A DNA stretch of 39,799 nt from an uncultured Bacteroidota bacterium (GTDB lineage Bacteria; Bacteroidota; Bacteroidia; Chitinophagales; LD1): contig CAIXBT010000237.1 of NCBI GenBank assembly GCA_903917755.1, positions 1 to 39,799 of the forward strand. The letters are read 5' to 3'. Within the stretch, counting starts at the first letter, position 1; every line of letters begins with the position of its first letter. Position numbers and translations under genes: made by a program. Shown one piece after another: positions 17,711 to 25,854 of the stretch. Under the pieces are notes generated by a model. The model saw only the letters and a program-made list of their open reading frames with translations. It was not told the origin of the DNA and ran no database searches.

Positions 17711-19786
17711 ATGAATGTTAAATTTTTATTTATAATACTTACAGTTTCTTCCCTATCTCTGTCGGCTCAGACGCAAAGCTGGCAGTGGGTGAAAGCAGGC
17801 GGAAGTAATAATGATGCCCAACCAAACGACCAACCAGCAGAATGCAAAATAGCAGGCTGTGATGCCAAAGGTAATGTATATGGTGTCGGAATGATCAATG
17901 GCTCGAATGTTGTGTTTGATACATTCAGTTGCCCCGGCATATACCCATCACAGGTTCCTGGAGATGTTTGGACTAATCCGGATATTTTGCTTTTCAGTTG
18001 TGATTGCTCTGGTAAAATGCGTTGGGCAAAGCACATAGGGGATCAGCTTAATCTAAGTGGGACAAATTATGGTGTAGCAACAGACCCAAGCGGCAATACA
18101 TACATAGCACGAACTTTTTATTATGGATATTGGGGAGGGTGCAATTCATTAACTGTTTATCTGGGAGATTCGATCATCAACTCCGTTCCTCCGAGCATTT
18201 GTCAGTCTTACCTCTGTTTGATCAAGTATGACAGCTTAGGTAAATTGGTTTGGTTCAAAAACCTTGAAAATGATACTGTACAACATACTTATACCCAGAC
18301 ATACGCTTACGGCCTTCGTATAGGCAGTTCTGGGAATTTGTGGGTAGAGTGTTCTTTAGATAGTAATTACGCTATTTCCACTAATCTTCATACAACTTTG
18401 AAAGGCCTGTATAATGTGGAGGTTGACCCTGTTTCAGGAGATATTTTAGGAGGCTATTATATCTGCAATAAAATATTTCAGGATGCATCGAGTTATCCGG
18501 ATACTTATTATGATCTTGATGAAAATGAAAACTATTATCAGTCTGGACAATTGAATGGAGATTTTGGTGCTGGAGGCGATACACTGATATTAGCCACTCA
18601 AAGAATCGCGCCTAACACAAATATCACCTATACTTTGCCTTATATATATTCCCTTGATAAAAATGGGAATTTCAGATATATCATTACAGACAAAGCATAT
18701 TCTATAAGCGGATTTGGTCCATGTAAATATGATTTGCCCACCCAAAGGTTAGTTGCGACATGGGGACTAGATACTATCGCTGTATATGGTAGAGATACTT
18801 TCAGGTATGATGAGAGCAAATTGTACGGCAATAGTGGCGTCACACCCGGACTATTCGCTATTGACCCGACCGGGAATATACTTTGGGCTAAATTTGTTAC
18901 ACAAGCCAATAAGTATTTGTATGGTATTTTTTCAGAAGCGCCAACTGCGTTTTATACTGATCATTTTCAAAATAATTGATTAATTATCTGTAATACTACG
19001 GATACATTATTCAATAAAGATACTGCCACTCTTGATCCTAACAATTTTACAAAAATAATCAGTAAAATCGATCAGAATGGCAACTTGATTGCCACTCATG
19101 TCGCCAATATGGGAGACATAGGCCAAGGGCTTAACATAGCTAATTATGGTGCCAAAGACTGGCGTGGTAATGTATACCTCGGCGGTACATTTTCCAATTT
19201 CATAGCTACCCCTGCCGATAGCGTGGTCAACACCGATCAGATGTCGGGCAATTTTTTCATAGCCAAGCTCGGTATCAGTGATTGCAGTTGCCCTCTGCCG
19301 GGAGCACAGTTTACACAAGTTGTACACGGAGATACAGTGTACTTCTATGGCAGCAGTGCCAACCACAGCGACAGCATACTGTGGCGCTTGGGTGATGGTG
19401 GAATATCAAGGTCCGATACGCTCTGGCATGTATACACCAATCATGACAGTACCTACAGTGTGACTGCCATAGCATACAGCGGCTGCGGCGTGGACAGCAT
19501 CACAAAACTGTTTACCGTCAACAGTCTTGGCATCAAGGCGATAGAACCTAACCGAACAAGTCTATATCCTAATCCTGCTACAGGTCCAATCTATCTTGAT
19601 GTATCAGGTGCTGCTACTATTGGGCTGGTTTATGCGAATGGTTCAAGTGTCTGGCAAACTCCTGTGCAAGTCAATCAGCAAGGGACCTATGTTTTTGACA
19701 TGAGCAAATACTCCTGTGCGATGTATTATTTCATCGTACAGTACACCAATGGAAAGACGGATGTGATGCAGGTAGTGAAGGACTGA
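17711..19786 (+). pseudogene. SBBP-type beta-propeller T9SS protein broken by an in-frame TGA
   Basis: One reading frame runs from 17711 to 19786, interrupted only by TGA at 18977-18979. The start at 17711 is chosen over 17693 because it lines up with the paralogue starting at 19801. The first part has a signal peptide (ending LSLSAQ) and beta-propeller (SBBP-like) strands such as AGCDAKGNVYGVG and YGVATDPSGNTYIA. After the stop, the same frame continues sensibly (LIICNTTDTLFNKD, then WRGNVYLGGTF). It goes on to a PKD-like segment and a T9SS sorting tail (LYPNPATGPIYLDVSG...). TGG to TGA at a Trp codon (FQNN-W-LIIC) is the simplest cause. TGA ends other genes here, so recoding is unlikely. 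Without the second half the product lacks its sorting tail. Confidence 0.7.
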
Positions 19787-19800
19787 TCTTAATGTCGTTT

Positions 19801-20205
19801 ATGAATATCAGAATTATATTTTTTTTAATTATAACCGGAGTTTCCCTATCTCTGTCTGCTCAGACGCAAACATGGCAGTGGGTCAAAGCAGGTGGAAGTT
19901 CATTTGATAATAACTCTGTACAGCCTCCGGAATGTAAGATAGCCGGCTGCGATGCTTACGGGAATGTATATGCAGTGGGGGAGGTCAATGGTTCTAACAT
20001 GAAGTTCGATACTTTTAGTAGTGCAGGTTCTTACTCACTAACTAATACGGGAGGATCATACTTACTATTTAGTTACGATTGTTCCGGCAATATGCGATGT
20101 TATAGTATAAACCTGCAAGCAGGTTATTGCAAGAAGAAAACTGTGGAAAACAGAAACACACTACAACAAAACATAAGCGTCAACAACTTATATTTATCAA
20201 TCTAA
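19801..20205 (+). pseudogene. Truncated paralogue of the propeller-type T9SS protein
   Basis: It starts 14 bases after the stop of the preceding gene. Residues 1-100 are clearly the same protein: a signal peptide ending LSLSAQTQ, TWQWVKAGGSS, ECKIAGCDAYGNVYAVGEVNGSN and LLFSYDCSGNMR match the upstream gene position by position. After GNMR (nt ~20,099) similarity stops. The frame then runs about 35 unrelated residues (CYSINLQAGYCKKKTV...) to a stop at 20205. The missing part is not found elsewhere in the window. The break coincides with the edge of the mobilization operon, so loss by insertion plus deletion is likely. Confidence 0.75.
20110..20125. repeat. Palindrome beside the truncation junction
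   Basis: AACCTGC-AA-GCAGGTT is a perfect 7-bp inverted repeat around AA. It begins about 11 bases after the point where the truncated paralogue loses homology. It could be part of the element's end or a recombination site. No second copy was noticed at the other side. Confidence 0.5.
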
Positions 20206-20254
20206 TTTCCCCTTTATAGTCGGATGCTACACTCTTTTCCATTTATAGACAGAA

Positions 20255-21205
20255 TTAATCTAATAACTCAATCAGGTCAAAATCACTATCCAGACCGAGA
20301 TCATTAAATACCAGGTGTCTTTCATAGCCCCTATACTTCACCCCATCCTTATTGTAGGTGTAATTTTCAGTACCGAAATTCTTTAAAATTGTAGCGAGCA
20401 TAGTTGAGTCAACTTCATTATCCAAGCGGTGAATGAATACCTTAACAAGTTCTTGAAAAGGGATTTCCTTTACTTGTATGCCATCAATGGTATCTATCAA
20501 TCTGCAAGCCGGATTTCTGGTGATGATCCATACCTGCTTTTCCGAGCAAGTGTCATTGAATAAAAATCGATTTTCCTTGAACTGACGGACATATAACTGT
20601 ATTTGCTTTTCCTTTGTTATTAGAAAATTGTCCATGATGGTTGCGTCATAAATTACAGCGAGATCATTGATCTGAAAGTAGCCGTCAGGCATACCGCTAT
20701 TGTGTTCCTGCGGGACTTTGCGTATGTCATGAATGCCGAGTAAGCGAAGCAGGAAAAAACAGTTCAGTTCAAAACTGAGCCAGTCACAGGTAGCCATGTC
20801 TCTGCAAAACGGCGGCAATGAATGTTCGGCATCTAATTGCTCTGCATCTGCATTGTCGAAGCTAAATATAACCTTTGAATTATTTTCATACCAACCATTG
20901 GGATAGGAGGTAAAGATCAGCGGACAGAGAAACTCTTTGAGATCGGTCACATCAAAGCGCACTACCCTTTTACCATGAGCAGTACTCTCTTCAAAATTCT
21001 TAGCGTAGCCCAGCCAGCTTCTTTCAAATATACCAGTGTGTTTTTCCCTTTTAATAAAGAGTGTCAGTACTTGATCCGGATATTTTTCTGAATGTCGCTT
21101 GAATTTGATCGCATTTCCTGAAAAGTGAGCATGTCCCTTTTTCGTTAGCAGACAGTCCCAGTGATAATCCCAATCAGACACCATAATGTATTGAATGTCT
21201 CTCAT
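20255..21205 (-). CDS. FokI-like nuclease-fold protein with possible PUA/EVE-like N-terminus
   Basis: A 316-residue protein, last gene of the mobilization operon, 117 bases after the relaxase. The C-terminal half resembles the FokI/AlwI group of PD-(D/E)xK nucleases. It has a helix with Glu (FELNCFFLLRLLGI, E146) and PDG at 173-175. A strand ending in Asp (DLAVIYDAT, D187) follows, then KEKQIQLYVRQ and a late WIITR strand. In FokI the pattern is PDG...VDTK. Here the position of the catalytic Lys appears to be Thr (DAT), so cleavage activity is uncertain. The N-terminal ~100 residues (WDYHWDCLL, HFSG, DQVLTLFIKREKHTGIF, RVVRFDV) look somewhat like a PUA/EVE base-reading domain. That part is a weak inference. 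A role as a defence cargo or modification-dependent nuclease is plausible but unproven. No methyltransferase partner is present. Confidence 0.5.
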   Translation of the reverse strand: MRDIQYIMVSDWDYHWDCLLTKKGHAHFSGNAIKFKRHSEKYPDQVLTLFIKREKHTGIFERSWLGYAKNFEESTAHGKRVVRFDVTDLKEFLCPLIFTSYPNGWYENNSKVIFSFDNADAEQLDAEHSLPPFCRDMATCDWLSFELNCFFLLRLLGIHDIRKVPQEHNSGMPDGYFQINDLAVIYDATIMDNFLITKEKQIQLYVRQFKENRFLFNDTCSEKQVWIITRNPACRLIDTIDGIQVKEIPFQELVKVFIHRLDNEVDSTMLATILKNFGTENYTYNKDGVKYRGYERHLVFNDLGLDSDFDLIELLD

Positions 21206-21322
21206 AATTTTCCGATTTTCATCTCTAGACCAAGATACAAAGTTGGTTTGAAAAAATCGAATTATTTTATGAAATTATTGAGGGTTTACGCCATGTTCGG
21301 GTTGTTTAGTCTCGGATTCTCC

Positions 21323-22324
21323 TCAAAGATCAATGTCGTAGTCCATATCAGGTTCATCTATGTCATCCATAGTGTCATCCGTCTGATCTTCCTCTTTGTT
21401 TTCATCCTCCTTTTCGTCTTTGGGTTCTTCATATTTTGTTTCATCAAAGCTTCGTTCAATACTCATTTCATTTTCCAGTTCCACATCTTTTTCCTTTTTA
21501 TCAAGCTCATCTCTGAATACCTGGATTCCACGGATTGCTTGATCTCTTATATCCATCTCCCGGAGGTGCCTTTCATCGAAGCCAAGATGCGAGAAAGTAT
21601 GCTTCCGTTCTCCGCTCATGACCCCGCGCTCGGAGCCGTTTCGGGAGTATGTTTGTAAGCCCTGTTCACTGAGCCGGTGCATAAAGTCGGCTCTGCTAAG
21701 TGACTTGTTATAACAGGCTTCTATGGTTTTGCTTATGCGTTCCTTCTCCGAAGGAGCTTTTGTTCGTTTCTTTAACTGGTATTCTCGGTCTTTGATCTGC
21801 CGCGCTTTATCCTTTTGCTTCTTGCCATGCTTTACTAGGCTATTGGATAAAGCGGAATAACGCGCCATTTGATAAGCCTGTAGCTCTTTTTTGAATAAAG
21901 CAAAATCCTCTTTGGATATGCGAAGTGATCTTCCGGTCTGTATTTCCGTGCCGCTGAAGCAAAAGTGGATATGGATATGCGCCTTGTCATAGTGTGGCAC
22001 AGCAATACACATAGCATTTGGATTGCGAAGCTCAATATATTTGCGTGTCAGATCTTCGAGCATGGCTTTAGATATCTTACCTGTATCTAAATTCGAAATA
22101 GACATGATTTCATGATACAGCTTTACGGAGTTGGAGCGTTTGATCAGTCTGCCGGCCTCGTTAGCTTCAAAAGCCCTGACCCACTGGTCAGGGCTTGTTC
22201 CTTTAATGTTGTGTTTGATGACAAAGCTGTCAGCCTTTGTCATGCTGCCCTTCTGCTCCTTTAGAAAGTAGCTGATCAGCTGGCGGTATGTGGCTGTCTT
22301 GCGGGTCTTGGATTTTATAACCAT
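21323..22324 (-). CDS. Relaxase (mobilization nuclease)
   Basis: A 333-residue protein that nicks DNA at an origin of transfer. The metal-binding histidine cluster HIHIHFCFSG (H116, H118, H120) is motif III of Bacteroidota MobA-type relaxases. The N-terminal TYRQLISYF (Y13) carries the probable catalytic tyrosine, and LYHEIMS (H71) fits motif II. The last ~65 residues are extremely acidic (runs of Glu and Asp), a natural tail for interaction with a basic partner. It overlaps the accessory gene upstream by 95 bases in another frame, so the two are translationally linked. The family call is firm; the subfamily is not decided. Confidence 0.85.
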   Translation of the reverse strand: MVIKSKTRKTATYRQLISYFLKEQKGSMTKADSFVIKHNIKGTSPDQWVRAFEANEAGRLIKRSNSVKLYHEIMSISNLDTGKISKAMLEDLTRKYIELRNPNAMCIAVPHYDKAHIHIHFCFSGTEIQTGRSLRISKEDFALFKKELQAYQMARYSALSNSLVKHGKKQKDKARQIKDREYQLKKRTKAPSEKERISKTIEACYNKSLSRADFMHRLSEQGLQTYSRNGSERGVMSGERKHTFSHLGFDERHLREMDIRDQAIRGIQVFRDELDKKEKDVELENEMSIERSFDETKYEEPKDEKEDENKEEDQTDDTMDDIDEPDMDYDIDL

Positions 22325-22871
22325 AAGTGGAAAGAATGGATTTAAGAAGCAGTAAAGTGTTGGGATTGCGTCTAATGTTTTCCATGATCAGTTCTTTAAG
22401 GCTACGCGTCTGATTTAGTAAAGTATTGATGCGATTTTCAGTAATGGTCAAAATTGACTCCACATTCTCGTATGTCCGGCTTATGACAAGCCATCCTTTA
22501 CCTTCTTTCTGCCGGATGGCATCTAGTTGGTTATTGCACTGCTGTAATACCTGCAATATCTCGGACACAAGGCTGCGATGCGGGATAACAATTATTAGCG
22601 CCATATCTGCCCGGACACAGCTTCTGATATAGTCTTGCAGACCATACCCCTTTTCTTTGGCGTTTAAGCGAACATGGTTTATCTCGTCCGCAGGAAAAGC
22701 CACCGCTATTTCACGTTTCTGCACTGTCCGGCTCTTCTTTTTTCGGGCCTTATCATACTCTTTCCAATACTGTTTTTTAGTGGCTTCTATCAAAGCCTCA
22801 TCTTTGCTATCCAATACCCCGCGACTTTCTAAATACTGCAAGAGCCCTGATTGTTTAGGTATGCGTCTCAT
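22230..22871 (-). CDS. Relaxosome accessory protein (MobC/BmgB-like)
   Basis: A 213-residue basic protein between the coupling ATPase (4 bases upstream) and the relaxase (overlap of 95 bases). Residues ~50-90 (KREIAVAFPADEINHVRLNA, then GLQDYIRSCVRAD) fit the ribbon-helix-helix domain of plasmid mobilization accessory proteins. The first 50 residues are rich in Lys and Arg, and helices follow to the end. By family it would bind the origin of transfer and help the relaxase. The name is by position and pattern only. Confidence 0.7.
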   Translation of the reverse strand: MRRIPKQSGLLQYLESRGVLDSKDEALIEATKKQYWKEYDKARKKKSRTVQKREIAVAFPADEINHVRLNAKEKGYGLQDYIRSCVRADMALIIVIPHRSLVSEILQVLQQCNNQLDAIRQKEGKGWLVISRTYENVESILTITENRINTLLNQTRSLKELIMENIRRNPNTLLLLKSILSTYGYKIQDPQDSHIPPADQLLSKGAEGQHDKG

Positions 22872-22875
22872 AGGC

Positions 22876-24342
22876 TTACTGAACGAGTGCTACTTCCCCC
22901 TCTGATAAAGTACCTTTGATCTTAGGTGCCGGAATCTGTGAGCGGAGTTTTAAAAATGGATGTTTGTAAACGGGTGTCATGCGTAGAAGGATAGGTTTGT
23001 AATTGCCGCAGATAAATATGGCACGGTCTTTATCAAGGGTTCTGATCTCATCAGGTTTTTTCAGTTCCCTAATCTTTCTCCCTTTTTCGTCCGTGTACTC
23101 ATATTTTCCGAGCTGCGCTGAAAGTTCTGTAGCGGTGGCATGTGAGACACCTCCAAAGTACACCTTGCCATAAGTATTGGAGCGTATGCTTTCGGCTTGC
23201 TGTTTGCCATATACATCAACTATCTGTTGATAATCCTGACAAATAAGCATTAATCCACACTGATATTTTCTGATGTTGGAAATTATTACATTTGTATTTG
23301 GCATATACAGCGAGGAAAATTCATCAAGGATGTAATAAACAGGCAGGTCGGTCTTGCCCGGCAATGTTGACATCAGCACTTTGGATAGCTGCTCAAAGAA
23401 AAGTGATGTCACCGGACTATACACTGCCATATCTCCGACATGGCAGTGTATAAAGAGAGCGGTTTTGCGACTACGTATCTTATCAAGGTTGAGCGTATCA
23501 ACCGAAGTTACTTTTGCGACATCGGGATCGGTAAAGATTTGAAGTGCAGCTAAGCAGGTAGCCTGTATGCCTAGGCGCACCTTATCATCGAATGATAAAA
23601 AGCTTTTGTATTCATTGATGAGTTGAGCATTTCCCGTCTTGGCGATTACCTTGTCCACAAGCTTGTGATCGGCACTGAGCATTTGTACAAGGTGTCTCAC
23701 GTTGGCTAGGTTGCGGTATTGTATATCTTCCGAGAGCAAGGCTCTCATGAGCATGGTCATCAGGGTCACACTTTGCAGACTCCAGAAGGGGTCACCGGTA
23801 CCTTTGAGTGTATTGCGAACCAGCATATGAGCGATCTTATTACAATCACTTACCGACTCGATACGAGCCATTGGATTGTATCCATTGCTGACGGATGGTT
23901 TGGAGTAATTGACGGTGATGATCTCGTAACCTTTAGATTTCAGATAGCCGCTGGAACTCAGGTAGAGCTCAAAACTCGGATCATTAATGATAAGACTGCC
24001 TTCCAGTTCCAGTAAAGATGGTAAAACGCAACATTGGGTCTTACCAGAACCACTTGATCCGACAATTAAGGCATGCATCATACTGGCTTTGGTACTGAGC
24101 TTGCGTCTGCCGTCTATACAAAATCCATGATTGGAAGTGTTGAGTACTTCGTCAGGGCTGATGAATTCGGCGCGGTACTTATGATCCTTTTCAGACGAGG
24201 CCTCGATCACAAAGGTTAGTATTTGCGATGCAAAGTAGACGGTTTCCTGAATCGCAGGAATAAGGTATGCGCGTGAAAAGCGCATCACCTGATCCGCAAA
24301 TTCGATCAGTGATCTTTTGAGCTGAGTGATTTTTCTATCCAT
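22876..24342 (-). CDS. Type IV coupling ATPase (TraG/VirD4 family)
   Basis: A 488-residue protein from the ATG at 24342. The ORF is open 44 codons further upstream, but that part is a shadow of the 53-residue membrane protein in another frame and is low in hydrophobic residues. The Walker A motif GSSGSGKT is at about 96-103 and Walker B YYILDEFSS at about 336-344. The sequence LICQDYQQI and a FGGVSHATA-type stretch follow, as in VirD4/TraG/TraD proteins that dock relaxosomes to a secretion pore. Unusually, its own N-terminus (MDRKITQLKRSLIEF) has no clear two-span membrane anchor. The small gene it overlaps may supply one. Confidence 0.85.
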   Translation of the reverse strand: MDRKITQLKRSLIEFADQVMRFSRAYLIPAIQETVYFASQILTFVIEASSEKDHKYRAEFISPDEVLNTSNHGFCIDGRRKLSTKASMMHALIVGSSGSGKTQCCVLPSLLELEGSLIINDPSFELYLSSSGYLKSKGYEIITVNYSKPSVSNGYNPMARIESVSDCNKIAHMLVRNTLKGTGDPFWSLQSVTLMTMLMRALLSEDIQYRNLANVRHLVQMLSADHKLVDKVIAKTGNAQLINEYKSFLSFDDKVRLGIQATCLAALQIFTDPDVAKVTSVDTLNLDKIRSRKTALFIHCHVGDMAVYSPVTSLFFEQLSKVLMSTLPGKTDLPVYYILDEFSSLYMPNTNVIISNIRKYQCGLMLICQDYQQIVDVYGKQQAESIRSNTYGKVYFGGVSHATATELSAQLGKYEYTDEKGRKIRELKKPDEIRTLDKDRAIFICGNYKPILLRMTPVYKHPFLKLRSQIPAPKIKGTLSEGEVALVQ

Positions 24343-24467
24343 GAGGTGATAATTTTGAGTGTTCCGATAAGTATTTTTCCGACAATGAGGACAACTATAA
24401 GAAAAGCGTTGCCGACCAGTTTTAGTATCTGTAAGAAGAGGTTGCCTATTATTTCTGCTGTGTTCAT
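24306..24467 (-). CDS. 53-residue membrane protein overlapping the coupling ATPase start
   Basis: Read from ATG 24465-24467 to TGA 24306-24308 it gives MNTAEIIGNLFLQ, then a hydrophobic stretch (ILKLVGNAFLIVVLIVG, then KILIGTLKIITSW) and a polar tail EKSLSSKDH. This predicts one membrane span or a hairpin at about residues 10-40. It begins nine bases after the vWA-like gene ends and overlaps the first 37 bases of the coupling ATPase in another frame. That layout suggests translational coupling. It is likely the membrane partner of the ATPase. Confidence 0.65.
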   Translation of the reverse strand: MNTAEIIGNLFLQILKLVGNAFLIVVLIVGKILIGTLKIITSWIEKSLSSKDH

Positions 24468-24476
24468 GTGGCATGG

Positions 24477-25202
24477 TTAATTGGTGAGGAGATTAGGACC
24501 GATAATGACAGTTGCGCCTTTTGCCTGAAATATCTTTGCCCAGATACCAGCCATGAGCAAAAAGCGTTTCTCAAGTTCAGGAGACGAGGTGTTATAGATC
24601 ATGTAAACTTTAATGCCTTTGAGGGACTCCAAGGACAACTGCCGGGCAAAGAATGACTGGACTTTTTCAGGCGAAGACAGGACTTGGTTAAAATCTGTAT
24701 CACGGTATACAGAAAAGCTGTCCGTGTTCTCCTGACAGTCGGTATAAAAGATAGCTTCCTTAGTATGCACTTTCAAAGCACTGAGATAGTTCAGCTGATG
24801 CACCATTACCGCATATATGACGGATTGTGGTCGGCCGGTATCTACACTCACAAGATGGTTCAGTGTGTCAAAGATTTTCTGATAGTTATCCTGAAGCAGT
24901 TTACTGCGTTTGGCAGGATTGCCCATCAGTGGAAACTCTGCCGGTATAGAAAGTGAAATGATCTTGCCGTTTTGAAGGTTGCTGAAAGTTGAAAAACGGA
25001 CATTGGTCTCAGACCATTTAGAACTGATCTGAGCGATATGACTAGGAACCTCGGAAGTATCGATATTTAGTTTGATGTCATCGGTAATATCTACCATGAC
25101 CACGAAAGCTGCTTTGGTTTGATTCAGGTAGTAGCAATAACCACCACCTATAGCAGCGACAGCCAAAATGGCTATCGCTGCAAGGAGGATATACTGTCTC
25201 AT
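24477..25202 (-). CDS. Membrane-anchored vWA-like protein of the mob operon
   Basis: A 241-residue protein with one N-terminal membrane span (residues ~4-26, ILLAAIAILAVAAIGGGYC). A strand and acidic loop follow (AFVVMVDITDDI, ~32-43). This resembles the first strand and metal site (DxSxS/T) of von Willebrand A domains, although the second Ser is replaced by Asp. Later features fit an alpha/beta sandwich: EAIFYTDCQEN, IKVYMIYNTSS and ATVIIGPN as further strands. Its start codon overlaps the upstream gene's stop (ATGA). Role unknown; probably envelope-side contact or regulation of mobilization. The fold is an inference. Confidence 0.6.
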   Translation of the reverse strand: MRQYILLAAIAILAVAAIGGGYCYYLNQTKAAFVVMVDITDDIKLNIDTSEVPSHIAQISSKWSETNVRFSTFSNLQNGKIISLSIPAEFPLMGNPAKRSKLLQDNYQKIFDTLNHLVSVDTGRPQSVIYAVMVHQLNYLSALKVHTKEAIFYTDCQENTDSFSVYRDTDFNQVLSSPEKVQSFFARQLSLESLKGIKVYMIYNTSSPELEKRFLLMAGIWAKIFQAKGATVIIGPNLLTN

Positions 25203-25432
25203 ATGTTCTCAGCTACGTTTGATGTATCAAGCTCCGAGTCATCTTCCCATGCATCATATTTAGGCATATCAAGCGTTGTGATGGGCTGCGAAAAACAGTC
25301 CGGGCTGATATTGTCCGTTCTGTGAATACGGTTGGTTGATTTGAAAATCCCGACAGCATACAAGAAATGATTATTGACGCGATGGAAAAAATCCTTTGAG
25401 GCATGGATAAGCAAGGTGTGTACCTGCGCCAC
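25199..25432 (-). CDS. Small unknown protein heading the mob operon
   Basis: A 77-codon frame from a GTG at 25430-25432 to a TGA that overlaps the next gene's ATG (ATGA). Such overlap usually marks true operon neighbours. The protein begins VAQVHTLLIHASKDFF and ends with an acidic tail (DAWEDDSELDTSNVAENI). No family is recognised. The frame is also open some codons further upstream (reading ACDDCNT before the GTG) without an ATG, so the true start is uncertain. A competing 99-codon frame (25213-25512) is possible at its 5' end only. Confidence 0.45.
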   Translation of the reverse strand: MAQVHTLLIHASKDFFHRVNNHFLYAVGIFKSTNRIHRTDNISPDCFSQPITTLDMPKYDAWEDDSELDTSNVAENI

Positions 25433-25527
25433 GGTATTACAGTCATCACATGCTCAACAAATGACTCTTTACTTGCTGTATATGTTTTCAATTCTATAAT
25501 ACCTTTAAGCATTTATAGGTAGAAAGG

Positions 25528-25592
25528 AATGTAATGAGTAATATTACATTTGCAACCATTTGAGGACAAATTAAATCACAAATTGCTTGTGA
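25528..25592. promoter_or_regulatory. Two small inverted repeats upstream of the mob operon (possible oriT or operator)
   Basis: AATGTAAT (25528-25535) and ATTACATT (25543-25550) form a perfect 8-bp inverted repeat. TCACAA (25576-25581) and TTGTGA (25587-25592) form a perfect 6-bp one. Both lie 96-160 bases upstream of the first mob gene. Origins of transfer and relaxosome protein sites usually carry such repeats near mob genes. No nick motif is identified. Confidence 0.35.
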
Positions 25593-25683
25593 ACTGCATG
25601 CGAAAAATTAAAAATGTTCACGATTCAACAATCTATTACATTGAAAATCAGTGAATTGAAATGAAGGTTGGAATTTCAAAAAC

Positions 25684-25711
25684 ACCCCCTTCAGGGAGGA
25701 TTTAGGAGGGT
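25684..25711. repeat. Dispersed repeat C (CCTCCCTTCAGGGAGG type)
   Basis: CCCCCTTCAGGGAGGATTTAGGAGGGT; the same sequence recurs at 38051-38080 and, inverted, at 33615-33641, with variants at 33760-33787 and 36151-36184. This copy has one arm changed, so the internal CCCTTCAGGG palindrome is shorter. It is followed by AAATTGTG, as at 33784. No gene is seen in 25600-25854. Confidence 0.7.
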
Positions 25712-25854
25712 AAATTGTGTGAAAATGTTGTTTGTTCTTTTCGGGAGCCATGATCGCCATCGGTTAATGAACGTTAAAGGAACATCGGGAAAATAGTTTG
25801 GCATCAGCTTTGACTTATACCCAGCATTCATTCATTAATCAAAAAACAAAAACA

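Larger units (their letters stand above)
20099..25600. mobile_element. Mobilizable element or remnant (mob operon plus nuclease-fold cargo)
   Basis: A continuous minus-strand operon from 25432 to 20255 carries a relaxase, a relaxosome accessory protein, a coupling ATPase, an anchored vWA-like protein, two small proteins and a nuclease-fold protein. The left edge is placed at 20,099, where homology of the truncated propeller gene ends. The right edge is not seen and is put near 25,600 before host-type genes resume. No integrase, transposase, replication gene or type IV pore gene is present, and no flanking direct repeat was found. Transfer would need another element's pore. Confidence 0.6.

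Noticed and set aside
18977-18979. TGA recoded as Trp or selenocysteine
   Set aside because: Other genes in the window end in TGA, and no hairpin of a selenocysteine type was seen. A nonsense change is simpler.
22876-24474. Longer 532-residue start for the coupling ATPase
   Set aside because: The extra 44 residues are Arg-, Asn- and Tyr-rich without a fold, while another frame over the same bases gives a good membrane protein. The ATG at 24342 is preferred.
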